This document shows, piece after piece, positions 12,501-23,649 of a stretch of DNA of 49,312 nt. The notes beneath the pieces are model-generated. The model saw only the letters and a program-made list of their open reading frames with translations, had not been told where the DNA came from and did no database searches. The first letter of the stretch is position 1. Every line of letters starts with the position of its first letter. Origin of the DNA: Fragilaria crotonensis. Taxonomy: Eukaryota > Bacillariophyta > Fragilariophyceae > Fragilariales > Fragilariaceae. The stretch covers positions 1 through 49,312 of the forward strand of contig JAKSYS010000481.1 in assembly GCA_022925895.1 (NCBI GenBank), written 5' to 3'. A program made the position numbers and the translations under genes.

Positions 12501-13591
12501 ATGTGGATGGATTGCAAGCATCCTCTGTGACCAAATCAAGCTTGCTATTGGCGGATCATCTCATGGGTGTGCTGGAAGGTAAGGAGGGCAGCGATGACGC
12601 AGTTCTCGAGGAAATGGACAACCTCCGTACATTGTTGTTTGACCTTGAGCACAAAGAGCCACCCTTGGATTTGCCGGCAGACTCTAGCCGTACAGATGAA
12701 TCCACACTAGCAGGTGCCGTGGAAGTCACACTGGATGATTTCATCGCACGCGATCAATGGCATCAACACACCATCGTCATCGATGACACAGTACTGCCTC
12801 TTGTAGAGGACGAATGGTTTGAACGCATGATGCACGATGCCTTGGACTATGACTCTGATTTGAAGGCAGACGACGCGAGCAGAGAGGAATGCCCAGATCT
12901 CACGGACCCACGCCAAGGCGAAGACCGCATTCGAATGGATTTGGGCGAGATCAGTTTCGTCGCTGCTGCTGCTGCGCATCAACGTGAAGGGGAATCGAGG
13001 GAAAATGTTGACACCCATGCTATCGTGGTCACTGAAAACAAGAAACTCTTGGAAGTCTCCATTCTTCCATGTTTCAATAATCCAGACGATTGGAACACTG
13101 GTGCCGTCACCTCAGACACCACGCCAGAGAGCCTGGTTTTGATGCCGAAGGGTGGCAGAGATAACGATGGCGAGAGCACCAAACTCTCGATCGATATCGA
13201 CAAGGAGGACTTTGCCTCGTGTCAATGGCCGACACCCTGTGCGAACGATTCTGGCGATACTCAACCACATCAACTCTGTTGGGAAAATGGGGTAGTTGAT
13301 CACCGTGATTGACACTGTATCGTGGTCACTCAACGCAAGAAAGTCTTGGAAGCGTCCCTTCTTCCGTGTTTCGGCATTTCAGACGATTGGAACTCTACTA
13401 CTGCCAACACCGACATGACGTCAGACATCCTGGTTGCTTTGCCAAAGGGTGGCAGAGATCACGCTGTCAAGAGCACCAAACTCTTGATGACTATCGACCA
13501 GGAGGACTTTGCCTTGTGTCAACGACCGACACCCCGTGCAAACGACTCTGGGAGACTCGACCACATCAACTATGTGGGGAAAATGGGTTAG
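9515..13591 (+). CDS. Large coiled-coil protein, unidentified (multiple apparent frameshifts)
   Basis: I do not recognise the family. The N-terminal ~100 residues are mixed. An acidic Ser-rich linker follows, then about 500 residues rich in Glu, Lys, Leu and Gln in heptad-like order (e.g. LRVANRDLAQISQVTVDKTK, MEENVLLSDNAFE), i.e. a long coiled coil. The C-terminal ~450 residues (11900-13312) are acidic and less regular. The open frame moves 2>1>3>2>1>3>2 at about 10605, 11135, 11190, 11360, 11565 and 11742. The same composition continues on both sides of each break, so one gene with indels is the simplest reading. Starts at 9515 or 9548 are possible. Frame 2 ends at TGA 13310-13312, and a repeat of the last 99 codons follows in the same frame to TAG 13589-13591. 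A structural or scaffold role is only a guess. Confidence 0.55.
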
Positions 13592-13616
13592 TTGATCACC
13601 GTGGTTAACATTGTAC
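13021..13616 (+). repeat. 297-bp tandem repeat at the 3' end of the coiled-coil gene
   Basis: Copy 1 starts at 13021 (TATCGTGGTCACT) and copy 2 at 13318. A third copy is recognisable only at its start (about 13600-13630, GTTGATCACCGTGGTTAACA). The period of about 297 bp equals 99 codons. Both full copies encode the same motif order: IVVT..KK.LE.S.LPCF, PKGGRD, KEDFA/QEDFA, ANDSG. A TGA separates the copies in frame. Confidence 0.85.
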
Positions 13617-14314
13617 AGCTACGTAAGAAAACTATAGAAAATCACTTGCAACTGTGTATCATCCTTCAAAGCCTTTCCACGCCCGATCGGCAGTTTGCAA
13701 TGTGTTTTGCACAAGCACTGTAGCATGCAGAAAAATCGGAGTCGCTGGCGATCCATGGTCGCAACAACAGTAGTACCGAGATTACTCCATCATCTTATGA
13801 TATATGTAATGTTCATTCCTTTTTCACGTAACCCCTGCTCCACCGACAACTTCAAGTACTACCGATAGTATGTACTTGTTGTAGTAATGATGATATTCGG
13901 CAAGTTTATATTGCTGTTTTTCTTCCATATTTCATCGCATAGGTCGATGCCTGAGGCCATGAGGAATGAATGCATGCGTCGTTAAACGAACAAGCAGGAC
14001 CAGAAACATCACAGTTATGCACATCATCCTGTGATGCTGCCTGATACTCCGAATAACATCATTCTTGATGGATGATTTCACCAAGCGCCATGACGATATG
14101 GCATGACACTCTATCTGGTGTTTCAATCCCAATCGAAAATCAGCCCTCACACATATATAGATGGACAGCAGACATGGGCGTTTGATGTTGTTTGAGGAGT
14201 TTATGCTGACTACAGAGTAGCTTCTTCTCGTTCACCATATTACCCGTAGATGATAAGCGGAGAACCTAACAATCGATGGGTTTGCACAATCTTCGCGTGG
14301 TTTGCGAACTGGTC

Positions 14315-14785
14315 TCATCCTACTGTAACCCACAACAAATAACTATGTTCGGTGTCGACTAATGATTTCGCGTGATCAATAGGTCGTACATTGACGTTCA
14401 ATATAGTACTACTAGAATGGAGAAAAACCGGAAGAGGAAGATGTTCTTCTTGCCATAGTTCCTGTTGTTGTCCTGGAACCTCGTCAAAACTATGGCTCGT
14501 GCCTATTTGATCCCATGAGAAGGCACACGCAGTGTGTGCGTGTGTGAGTTCTCTCGCAACACGAACTAACAAAGTCGTGTATGGGTCAGCATCCTTCGTG
14601 TCGCACAACGAAGGGTGCTCCCACCTCCTCATAGCATTTCGCAGTCTTGAACGGATCGAAATCCGTGGGACTAATGTGACCATCCAGGAATGGACGTCAA
14701 GCACATGATCACTGCCATGGGGCGAGGCGGGGGCTTTTAGTCGTTCGAACTTCTTCACGAAGAAAACTGTGATCAAGCTTCCCAT
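14315..14785 (-). CDS. Hypothetical protein, 156 codons, weak support
   Basis: Open frame with no recognised domain. It is the longest ORF of this intergenic stretch and its composition is not strongly biased. There is no conserved motif, no paralogue in the window and no clear promoter. A chance ORF is about as likely as a gene. Confidence 0.2.
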   Translation of the reverse strand: MGSLITVFFVKKFERLKAPASPHGSDHVLDVHSWMVTLVPRISIRSRLRNAMRRWEHPSLCDTKDADPYTTLLVRVARELTHAHTACAFSWDQIGTSHSFDEVPGQQQELWQEEHLPLPVFLHSSSTILNVNVRPIDHAKSLVDTEHSYLLWVTVG

Positions 14786-15204
14786 TCACTTCGTTTCGTT
14801 GCGACAACATGTAATCTTTCTCCGCGGGACAAGCGGACCGTTGTACGTTCAGTCCCACGCGGAGAACGAGTAGTTCTGCTACCATGTACTACTAGTACTA
14901 CAGCTGTACAAGCCGCCACTACCGGTGGTATTTGATAGAGATGTTTCTGTACATCATACATCATACCATCATACCCCACGGAATAAAAACAGATCTTGCC
15001 AAGGCTTATGACTCACGTCTGTAGGTACTGAAGGTATGCCAACACCACGTTTCGATAGATTTTTTGGGTACCGGTACAACTGCTGTAGTATACAGGTGGA
15101 TTGTGTGGACGTTTGGACCAACCTGATGCGATTGCAATTACACCAAGTATACTCTAGTAGAGAGTACCAGGTAGTCCGGTCTATTTGAGCGATGATTCAT
15201 AGAT

Positions 15205-15320
15205 AGAGGATTTTACTTAGTGCTAACCGGTTCACCGAAGTGTCTATCCGGTACTAAAATGCACGATTGATTTCATCTAGGGTTAAGGATTTAATTCGTG
15301 AGTCTCGGTCGGTTTTCAAA
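15205..15320 (+). promoter_or_regulatory. Upstream block conserved between the two beta-propeller genes
   Basis: The stretch from TTTTACTTAG through AACCGGTTCAC, GTGTCTATCCGGTACTAA and GTTAAGGATTTAATTCGTG is closely matched at about 24334-24440, upstream of copy B. It lies about 165-270 bp before the ATG. It is part of the duplicated unit and may carry promoter elements, but conservation by recent duplication alone would also explain it. Confidence 0.5.
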
Positions 15321-15477
15321 ACCATGATCCCACAAAAAAGCTCGAACCCGAACACCGTTGCGCTGCAAGACATCTTCACTGCATAAGTGAACTCATTTCT
15401 TCGAGACCGAAATCTACGCACGTCACGCATCTTTTCACATTTGGATACCTTGTGTAAAGTTTAGAAAAAAGAACGCC

Positions 15478-18130
15478 ATGGCCGACGATTTGGAGAAGGG
15501 ACAAGAACCGTCCCCGCCACAGCAGCAGCAGGAGCCTGAGCAGGAGGTGGCGCAGGACCAAGCCAAGCGTCGTCGTACATTTGGCATTGTCATTGCTGTT
15601 TTGATTGCCATTGGGCTTATTGTTGGCCTCTCGGTTGGTCTCACTCGTCCCAGCGGCACTGACTCATCCTCCTCCGCGTCTGTTTCTCAGGGACAAGGTG
15701 ATGGCACCAACAGCACTTCGAACACTTCTGACGAAACTGAAGATGGTACTGCAACAGAGGCAACCACCCGCGTCAAGTTCCAGTCGTCTGGCAGGGCCTT
15801 CAATGTTACCTTGGATCTCCTATCGCCCGACGTTCTCGAAGGATACGATAATGAGGAGGATCTCAGGTCCGATCTTGCCGAGGCAGTGAAGTTTTTCATC
15901 AACGGTTACATCGAGGATCAAATTAAGTACGGCCGCTATGTTTATGTTATGGAAGGTGGTGCAGTAGCAGATGGTGATGATGCGACAGCGGGTGCTGGCC
16001 CATCTGGCGCTGGAGGAAAGGGTGAATCGGCCGCTGGAGCAACAGATTTCGAAACCAACAACCAGGTCGACGGCGTCGATGAGGCTGACATGGTCAAATC
16101 GGACGGTACTTATGTATATGCTGTCTACGGTGATGCAGTAGTGGTTTGGGAAGCTGCCACCGGTGCGTACGTTACCAATTACACTTTGCCGGCCCTTGCA
16201 GAGCCCAATGTCAGAGCCAGAGCATTGCAAGTGGCTACCAATGCTTCCAGCGGTACGGTTGATGGCAACGCTACGGGTGGTGACCCGGGCACTGGTGATT
16301 TCTTCCCGCCATGGATTCCCAAGCCATGGATTACAGGACTGTCGCTCGAGAATGGCAATCTCATCCTCTACGTCGGCGGCTATGGGCCTGAAGTTGTCGC
16401 CGAGAAAAATATCTCGACTGCCTGCTCGTACGATGCGTATGGAACAAGAGTCATGGTCTTCAGCACAACGCCACCGTTGACATTGAAATCGGTTAAAGAC
16501 GTCCACGGGTCGTTCCGAGATGCACGTGCCATTGGAGATGATATCTATCTTGTGACAACCTGTACCTTTGACTTCTACACCATGGTGGATTCGTTGTACA
16601 TCATGAACGACGCGTTTGTCAACATGACGGACGACAATTATAGAACGGCTGCTGCTGCAAAAGGCCGAGCCGCTCGTTGATGGATTTGTGGAGTTGATTG
16701 TCAAGGACATCAACGCCCATGGAACATCCAAGATTCCAAAGATTTCGCTCTGGGGCACTCAGTACGGAAACAACACTGCCGTTGTGGAGCAGGCCAACGC
16801 TGGCGGTGCCATCCAAGCGTACACCAGCTTGATTTCCTTTTCCGTTGCCGACGTGGCCGAAGGAGGCGACATTGAGCTATCTAGTGCAGGTGCGCTTACT
16901 CCATCCAGCTGGGGATACACATACACCATTGACGGGTGGGTTGTTTTTGCAGCCCAGGGATGGGAGTGGAACCGTGATTTGGGAGGAACTAGCCAAAGCA
17001 CCTACTTGTTGGGCTTTAGTATCGACGGAACAACCGCGTCCCCTGCAATCATCGGTTCGTTCCCTGGTTACATCCTCAACCAATACTCTCTCAGCATTTA
17101 CGATGGCTACCTTCGAGTCGCAACTACAATCCAATCCTGGTTTTCGGATGTGGTCGAACCAACTCCCGTTGAATCCAACAGTACCATTGGCAATTCGACT
17201 GGCTCATCAAACGCGACAAGCTCGACGGATGGTGACGTGCCCACGTGGCCTTCGGCTATTTCGATTACTAAGAACCAAGTGATCATCTTGAAGCTTCCTC
17301 TGCGGAAGGCGAAATGATGGAAGAAGTTTCTAGCATCTCCGACCTTGGCAAGGAGGGCGAAAGCATCACGGCTATCAACTACTTTGGACGCATTGCATAC
17401 GCTGGTGAGTTTTACGATTCTGTCGCGTGCTTTGTCGTGCTTGCATTTCCTATGCCACTAACGCTGTTCATCTCTTTCAGTCACCTTCCTCCAAACTGAT
17501 CCGTTCTACGTGCTCGACTTGAACCCATCTGACCCGTCTGTCCTTGGCGAGTTGGTGATCACCGGATTCTCTTCCTACATCCACTCAATCAACGACAACA
17601 ACACCTTGCTGGTCGGAGTCGGGCAGGAAGCCGATGTGAATGGCACAGTCCTTGGACTCAAGATTTCTCTCTTCGACGCGACGAAACCCGCCTCTCCAAA
17701 GGAAATCCAGAGCGCTGCTGTGGAGACTGAGGAAAATTCCTGGTCTTCCACCGATGCCTCGTTCGATTACAAGGCATTCCGCTGGTTGAGTCTCGGTGAT
17801 GGAGTGGGCCTCGTGATTCTTCCGGTCCGCATTGACACTTGGACCCAGACCGGCACTGCATCAACTACCGGAAACTTTGATGGCTTCTACGTGTACAACG
17901 TCTCCCCCGATGGCATCAGCTTGCGATTCAAGATTTCTCACGTCGATTCGGCGGACTTTTACGGGTGCTACTCCGATGCCTATTTGCCCCAGAGAAGTTT
18001 TGTCTTTAACGGAAATGTGACAACACTCAAGGGTCACTCAGTGGTGTCTACGGACCTTGACACTGGCGATCAAGGCTGGAAGTTTGATTTGCCAAAGCCC
18101 GCCAACCCGTATTACTGCGTCGTGTGGTAA
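15478..18130 (+). CDS. Membrane-anchored beta-propeller protein, copy A (apparent frameshifts)
   Basis: Matches the Beta_propel family (PF09826-like, secreted proteins distantly related to WD40). The signature is TNNQVDGVDEADMVKSDGTY at 16057-16116, followed by VYAVYGDAVVVWE. A basic cytoplasmic N-terminus (KRRR) precedes a single membrane anchor at residues 34-55 (FGIVIAVLIAIGLIVGLSVG). A Ser/Thr/Asn-rich stalk follows, then the extracellular or lumenal propeller with many N-glycosylation sequons. Intron 17405-17480 (gtgagt...tttcag, 76 nt) sits after RIAYA. Compared with copy B there is one extra A at about 16660 and one missing A at about 17297, so the frame runs 15478-16660, 16660-17297, then 17297 onward. 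It pairs with a rhodanese pseudogene downstream. The function of this family in eukaryotes is unknown to me. Confidence 0.85.
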
Positions 18131-18394
18131 TTTTCGGTTCCAGGATCAAATGATGGACTCACTTTTATGTTGGATTGAATTGTAGAGAACTTCAGTCGAT
18201 GCATCAGGAAATACATGTCAAGTTGTCAGCAAACCCAATGAGACTGATTATACACGGACTGCCACAGCTAAATGGAACTTATAAGGCCTTTGTGATTACT
18301 TTCCAATGTAGTGACCTTGCTGTCTGATGATCGATCATGAGCATCCTTCGTGAATGTGAGTATAAATGGGGTGGGCGTGTAATGGGTCTTCGAG

Positions 18395-18650
18395 TAATCC
18401 AGAACATTGGAGAGGATCCTACAATATGAGCAAATTCTTGTCATCCTCCCCTGCAACTCATAATTCTACATAACTGTTCCTTGATCAGCTATCTACACTC
18501 CACCTCACATCTTCCGTTTCAACATGTGTCGTCTGATTGCAAACCCGGTGTGGCGACTGCTGCCGTGCTGCCGATTTGCAAAAGTTCATTATGTTGCCGC
18601 CAGATTTCGACTTCGGGACCTGCCGAGTGACGTCACGTGAATCACGGGCG
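18395..18650 (+). pseudogene. Rhodanese-like pseudogene (copy A)
   Basis: The 5' leader and first ~30 codons of the rhodanese genes at 28001, 45183 and 46441 are recognisable. GGATCCTACAAT at about 18413, a Cys/Ser-rich leader (ATTCTTGTCATCCTCC) and TTCCGTTTCAACATGT at about 18513 precede an ATG equivalent at 18524. Next come remnants of GATCGCAAACC, GTGTGGCGA and GTTCATTGCTGCCGCC. Homology fades after about 18610 and no active-site Cys loop is present. It follows beta-propeller copy A just as the intact rhodanese follows copy B. Short stretches at 18199-18260 also match 27467-27541, so the shared block spans the whole gap. Confidence 0.75.
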
Positions 18651-19350
18651 AAAACCGACTGACGTACGGACGCCATGAGTTCGGATCCAAATCTCACAAG
18701 TTCTCAGTCCATTGCCTAAGAATTCTAGACTCTCCTATTGCATATCATCAATTGCATGATTTGATGTACTTATGCTGAACATTATGTAGTTCATCAGACC
18801 CAGTTTGCCTTCCTGTATCAAATGTTGACTTGTGAATGCATGGCAGCAGAACTGTTGCAAAGATCATTCCCAAGCCTGCAAGGTTACCGACGCCGACGGG
18901 CGTTTCGGGTTGACAGCATTTAGCATATGCTTATTTTGAGCCACCACGAGGCAGTCCTTGACATGCTCAGACTTCAGATTCCGGGCGACAATAAGTCAGA
19001 CATCAACTCGCATTTGTGTACTGAGGGCCAATGACTGGTCATAAGTGATTGTTATCGTGACACGCAACGACTCGTCTTTTTCCAGCAATTGTGCTTTTGT
19101 CAGGAGTCAAGAAGTCAGCCAACACCGGAGTTAAAACTCCATAATTGAGGGCTGCCTCTGAAAAGTTTGGCATGGATTCTGAATCCCTTGCAATGTTCAA
19201 CAAAGCACTTGCAAGCTACACATCCATCATCTGGATGTGACAAGCCCTAGTAAATCGCTGCTCTCATCTGCAGTATCGTTGCCAATGACAAAGCTTAGCA
19301 GGAACTTGCATGTGCACAGGGACAGTGTTGATGGCATATGAAATGCCTTC

Positions 19351-19888
19351 TTAGGGTGCAGACACAACATAGTTGTCATGAAAAGTCTTCAATGTAGGTT
19401 GTGCCACCTGCTTCATCCGCCTGTTCCCTTTCAGATGTTTATGGTGGGGGGTTGACAACATGTCGGGGAATCGAACGGAGGTAGTTGAGAAAGTGGATTT
19501 CCAGTCTTGGCAACACTTAGTGGATTCCTTGGATACGTTTGGCTTTGCCGCCTCTGACAAGGTCTTGGAGTCAATCAAGGTCTTATTGTCGTGGGTCTTG
19601 GAACAATGAATGAGATCACTAACAAGTCCGACAAGGAAAGGTGTTGCATCCACGTCTTCACCATGATGCAACTCATTACGTGTTCTGGGTCCCAGGACGG
19701 ACACAGATCTGGTCAAGTGTCAGATCAGAGTTTGTTTTCTTGAAGTATTCATCCAGTTCCTTGGAGGTGACATTCAGACATGAGGTGAATTGGTCACCAA
19801 AAAATCTGCAGCAAGTCGTTGTGCCTGTGTTCTGTCCATGAATTTTTATCATGGTGGTCGATGCCACAGCCGACCAGAGAGTCAACAA
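19351..19888 (-). pseudogene. Eroded unidentified ORF in two frames
   Basis: Two overlapping minus-strand frames (19676-19888, then 19351-19716) read continuously if the frame changes near 19690. They give a hydrophilic, protein-like sequence (e.g. SKELDEYFKKTNSDLTLDQI, LVGLVSDLIHCSKTHDNKTL). The family is not recognised. A degraded transposase or an old host gene are both possible. Confidence 0.3.
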
Positions 19889-20217
19889 TGGTAACCCCTA
19901 ACCGTCAAATACCATCATTTCAGCTATCCTTGTGATACCCTCCTCTTGTTCAATCGATAGATTTTTCAAGTTGAACACTGTATTTGTGACCAAATTCACT
20001 ACACCGCCCCGCTGCCAACATTACAATGCACATGTTCAATGTTTTTGTGGAACAAGGATCAACGTTGAATCAGATGAAGGTTGACCGTAGTTGTGAGAGA
20101 CAATTTTCTGATCAAACATTCACACTTATCATCTGGTTGATGGACAGAAACCAGAATCCAACATTGTCAATATTCTGGCGCGCACGCAAACTGTTCCATG
20201 TTGTCTGCAGATGCACA

Positions 20218-20490
20218 TCATGATGATGATTGCCATTGCAAAAAGATGATCGTTTCAGAACATCCACATTGCAATGTTGAGCGTTCAAACGCCCTAAGAT
20301 CTTTGACAGGCGCTCGTTGTCTCAAGTGGATGAGCGCTGTCGTGGTCACTGGCTCTGTCACTGTGACCACTACTACTATCATGTTAAGGGTAGCACCCAC
20401 TAAGGTGAGTCCATATTTCGGCTCTTTGATGGAAACAACTGGATGGACATTATGTTTGTCTGCCAGCTTCGAGTTGGGCTTTAGAACTAC
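20218..20490 (-). pseudogene. Eroded unidentified ORF fragment
   Basis: The minus-strand frame reads KLADKHNVHPVVSIKEPKYG and then ALIHLRQRAPVKDLRAFERS before a stop at 20218. Its composition is protein-like, but it has no clear start and no recognised domain. It may belong to the same decayed element as the fragment at 19351-19888. Confidence 0.25.
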
Positions 20491-20812
20491 TTAACGTGCA
20501 CTTGTCAATCACCAACAAGAACACAGCAGGTATCAAAGCATTGCATGCAGCAACTAGCCAGGACCAAAGACAACAAGCAAGGAGATCGCGGCTGATACCC
20601 TACTACTAATATGAAGGGCTTCATTGGGAACACTGTTGGCAGAGGACCATTGCAAACTGCAACCTCAAAGAAAACCAGAGGTCATCTGCTACAATCAGTA
20701 GTAGATAGTAGGCAATGCAAGCAACGTTGTGACGCCTACAAATGGTGAGAACACGATTGCTATCAATGATGCCTTAAATTTTTCGGAGGCATGGGATAAG
20801 GCCAGCAGCTTC

Positions 20813-20870
20813 AGCTTTGAACTGCAATGCTTCACTTCTTACCTTCCCACAAAGAAAATGAGATGACGGG
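20813..20870 (+). repeat. Left 58-bp direct repeat flanking the LINE-like insertion
   Basis: 58 bp from AGCTTTGAACTGC to GATGACGGG. It is repeated at 22458-22515 with one difference (CCCAC versus CCCAT). The RNase H-coding insertion begins immediately after it. Confidence 0.9.
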
Positions 20871-22457
20871 CAGGAGAACGAATCGCCACTGGTAATGGTC
20901 CATCAAGAGGAGCAACAGTTAACTCGCATAGAGCCGAATGTAGCGGAATGCTCGCGATACTCAGGTTCTTGATCCGGTTGGCAGAATACACAGGTATGGT
21001 TGGCATATGGGTCGGACGAATTGGGACCGATAGCCAGAGTCTACTCGATCGAGTGTTTCACAAGCACAGCGACAATTGTTATCCAAAAGTATACAGCTCG
21101 ACGTCTCTAAAAGCATTGGATATGTTCGATCTGGAATGGGATCTGTTGAATGAAATTTTAATTACATTGAAATGTCTTCCTGAAGTTACTTTAGAATACG
21201 TTAAGGGACACCAGGATGACCAAGTGGAGTATTCAAGATTACCGTTGATGGCTCAATTCAATGTTAATGCAGATGGACTAGTGACACTCTATCAGCAAGA
21301 GTTTGGATGTATTCGCCCTCAAGTCCTTATGTCAACAAACGCAGGAATTCACTGCATAACGGAACTGGGTACAGTGACGAGCAAATTGGTACCATCGGTG
21401 CGATATCTTTTCTACGGGTCCTTCACTTCGAACCGATCCCAATATGCGAAGTATTAATTGGAAGGTGCATGCAAAGTTTTTGAAAGACAACATTTCTCGG
21501 CGGACACACTTCTTAAAAATGGTTCATGAATGTTTACCAAGTAATAGTATGAGAAATCGGTTTGATTCGGGTAGGCGCCAATGCCCATTATGCCCCTGGG
21601 AACATGACGCACAAGATCAAATATTGAGATGCTCAAATGAGTCAAGAGCGGAGTGGAGGGATAATTTCATGCGCCGACTCGAGGCGTTTCATGCACAAGA
21701 GAATACGTGCCCGTTTCTTTGGCATTTGTTGAAAGAGGCATTGTCTCAGTGGTTTAGCCAGGATGCTGAACGTGACATTATGGTCTCTCCGATATTATTC
21801 CCGATCTATGTTCGGGAGGTAATCCTGCAACAGAATGCGATCGGATGGCGACAATTATTTAATGTCCGGTTTGGACGCAAGTAGAGTCGGGTGCAAAATG
21901 AACACTATGATTGCAGAGAGGATGCGAGACGAAGTGCCAGGCAGATGCATACAGGTGACGAGTGGTTGCTGAAACTCACATAATTGATAGGTGATAGTTG
22001 GCTGGACTTATGGCGACAACGGAATGCAGACATTCACGGCCACAATAGTCAGACACAGGCAGAAGCATAGCGTCGCGAGGTTTCTAGGCAGCTGGAAGAG
22101 ATAAATCGGCAGCGGCTGCAGTCTAAACCTCGAGTGCTGCGGTTAATTCTCCCCGACGTTCAAGAGCACCTTTTCCGACCTACTTGTTGGGTGACGCGAA
22201 ATTGGTTGGCAACGAGCGAATGCAGGGATTTTCCGTGAGAGTAGGAGGAGGGCTAGTAAGGATCGCGCATTACAAGGGGTGCAAACTCTACATGCTTTTT
22301 TTTCGTCGAGACGATAGTTCCCCGAACGCGAGTGATTATTTACTTGACAGTACTCACACAAGCAAGGGTACTGTTTAGTCGTGTGCGTCGATCCTTCCGG
22401 TCAGTGAGGATAGCGGCAGCACGTTGAACGATTTTAAGTTTTTTATGCTTCAAATTT
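20871..22457 (+). mobile_element. 5'-truncated LINE-like retrotransposon fragment
   Basis: A 1587-bp insertion bounded by 58-bp direct repeats. It encodes only the 3' part of a retroelement polyprotein: an RNase H-like domain cut inside its N-terminal half, then a CCHC-type zinc-binding region and a C-terminal tail. The 5' truncation and absence of terminal repeats fit target-primed reverse transcription. The 3' end is a short AT-rich stretch (about 22425-22457) without a clear poly(A) tail. Confidence 0.7.
20873..22320 (+). pseudogene. RNase H and zinc-binding C-terminal part of a LINE-like polyprotein
   Basis: Frame 2 opens directly at the insertion boundary (ERIATGNGPSRGATVNSHRAE), well before the first ATG at 20948. 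It shows RNase H hallmarks: GTDSQSLLDRV and YVKGHQDDQVE. After a frame change at about 21440 comes KVHAKFLKDNISRRTHFLKM, then a CCHC-like zinc site (CPLCPWEHDAQDQILRC). The ORF stops at 21882-21884, but coding traces continue: WLDLWRQRNADIHGHN at about 22000 and a WVTRNWLATSE-like tail near 22190. In-frame stops and shifts show it is inactive. The reverse transcriptase domain is missing because of the truncation. Confidence 0.7.
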
Positions 22458-22515
22458 AGCTTTGAACTGCAATGCTTCACTTCTTACCTTCCCATAAAGA
22501 AAATGAGATGACGGG
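22458..22515 (+). repeat. Right 58-bp direct repeat flanking the LINE-like insertion
   Basis: Second copy of 20813-20870 with a single mismatch. It lies directly after the AT-rich 3' end of the insertion. Confidence 0.9.
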
Positions 22516-23366
22516 ATATGGCGATAAAGATGGTGAGTAGCAAATAGCTTACGACTTCTTCTTCTAGGACGACATGCATTCGGAGTTCTTCCATTGTTTG
22601 ACTAGCTACTATGACCTCCGAGTACTTGAGGTAGCAATCTGTGAGCACCAAGTATTTATCAGTTGTCATTGTCTGATTTCCATTGTTACAAGATCTTTCA
22701 TTGCACAGAAACATTTCAACAAGCAATGTACTTGTAGCAACTGCTGGTACATTTGCACTTGCAACTGTGCTTTGAAAGACCTTCAAGGCAGAATCATGAA
22801 AGTTGAGGAATGCCCAGTATTGGTTGATGTGGAAAAATCCCCACTAGAAAGCAAAGGCTAGAGATTGTCTGACACTTCCTTCAGGTGCACCTTTCAAAAT
22901 TGAAGATGACAAGGCATCATCAACAGCACCCAGAAGTCTTGCTTGAATGCTCAAACTGTTCTTGTTATTATTGCAATTAATTCCTTCAAGCTAGGCAATG
23001 GTTTGGCCCAGCTGTTGACTTGCAATCACATTTGAGTGGATCAAAGCAACAAGGCATTTGTCAACAAGTCCTTGTCTTCATTGCTGCTGCTGTTGCTACA
23101 AGTATTCCTACTACTAGAATCCAATGAGACTATCGATCATCAAGAATCTCATCCATGAGCAAAAAGCATGTTGTTGCCTCGTGAGGCAATGGCGCTCCAG
23201 AAATTACGTCCGTCGTCTTGTCATGTCGACGTTGTCACACGATTAGTGATATGATTGAAGGTCAAATCGGAGCCATAAAACAATATTTGGCATAGTACTA
23301 CTAAATCACGATCTTCGATCTTCTGATCCTTCCGTGCGCAGTGCGCAGTACAAATTCGGAATCTTA
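22516..23366. other. Unrecognised region between the two insertions
   Basis: No gene, repeat or RNA recognised. The short ORFs are not protein-like. The region ends with CTTA, whose TTA is the left target duplication of the next element. Confidence 0.4.
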
Positions 23367-23480
23367 GAGCATTCTCTATGGAGGGGTATATTTGAGTAAA
23401 TTTCAACTTTTTTTCATAAAAGCATTCTCTATGAGGGGGTATATTTGACATTTAGGGGGGGTCACAAATATACCCCCCCT

Positions 23481-23522
23481 GGTCAGATTTCGAAAATCTG
23501 GCCAGATTTTCGAAATCTGACC
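23481..23522. repeat. Perfect 42-bp palindrome
   Basis: GGTCAGATTTCGAAAATCTG at 23481-23500 continues into its exact reverse complement, with no spacer, to 23522. Each half can also fold on itself around TTTCGAAA. It sits just inside the left end of the inverted-repeat element. A related 20-bp palindrome (ATCTGACCCTAGGGTCAGAT, 24093-24112) sits near the right end. Confidence 0.95.
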
Positions 23523-23649
23523 CCTAGGTATATTTGGGGGGTACATCGTTGCATTTCTCATTCCTCGTGTCAAACTGCGCGTCATCCACTCGAAACCCTC
23601 CTAGTCACACTTCATACTCCTGTTGATACCAGCCAAATCACCACGCCTG

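Larger units (their letters stand above)
13617..15477. other. Intergenic region upstream of beta-propeller gene A
   Basis: Mostly unrecognised. It holds one weak minus-strand ORF (listed) and GTAC-rich DNA at about 14880-15190. The last ~270 bp include a block shared with the other beta-propeller gene (listed). No RNA gene was recognised. Confidence 0.4.
18651..20812. other. Unrecognised region with eroded minus-strand coding traces
   Basis: No intact gene. Two minus-strand stretches look protein-like and are listed separately. The rest is without recognised signals. The region ends at the left direct repeat of the LINE-like insertion. Confidence 0.4.

Noticed and set aside
23445-23530. CRISPR-like or riboswitch-like structure suggested by the palindromes
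   Set aside because: No regularly spaced repeats with unique spacers; the palindromes belong to the ends of an inverted-repeat element in a eukaryotic genome.
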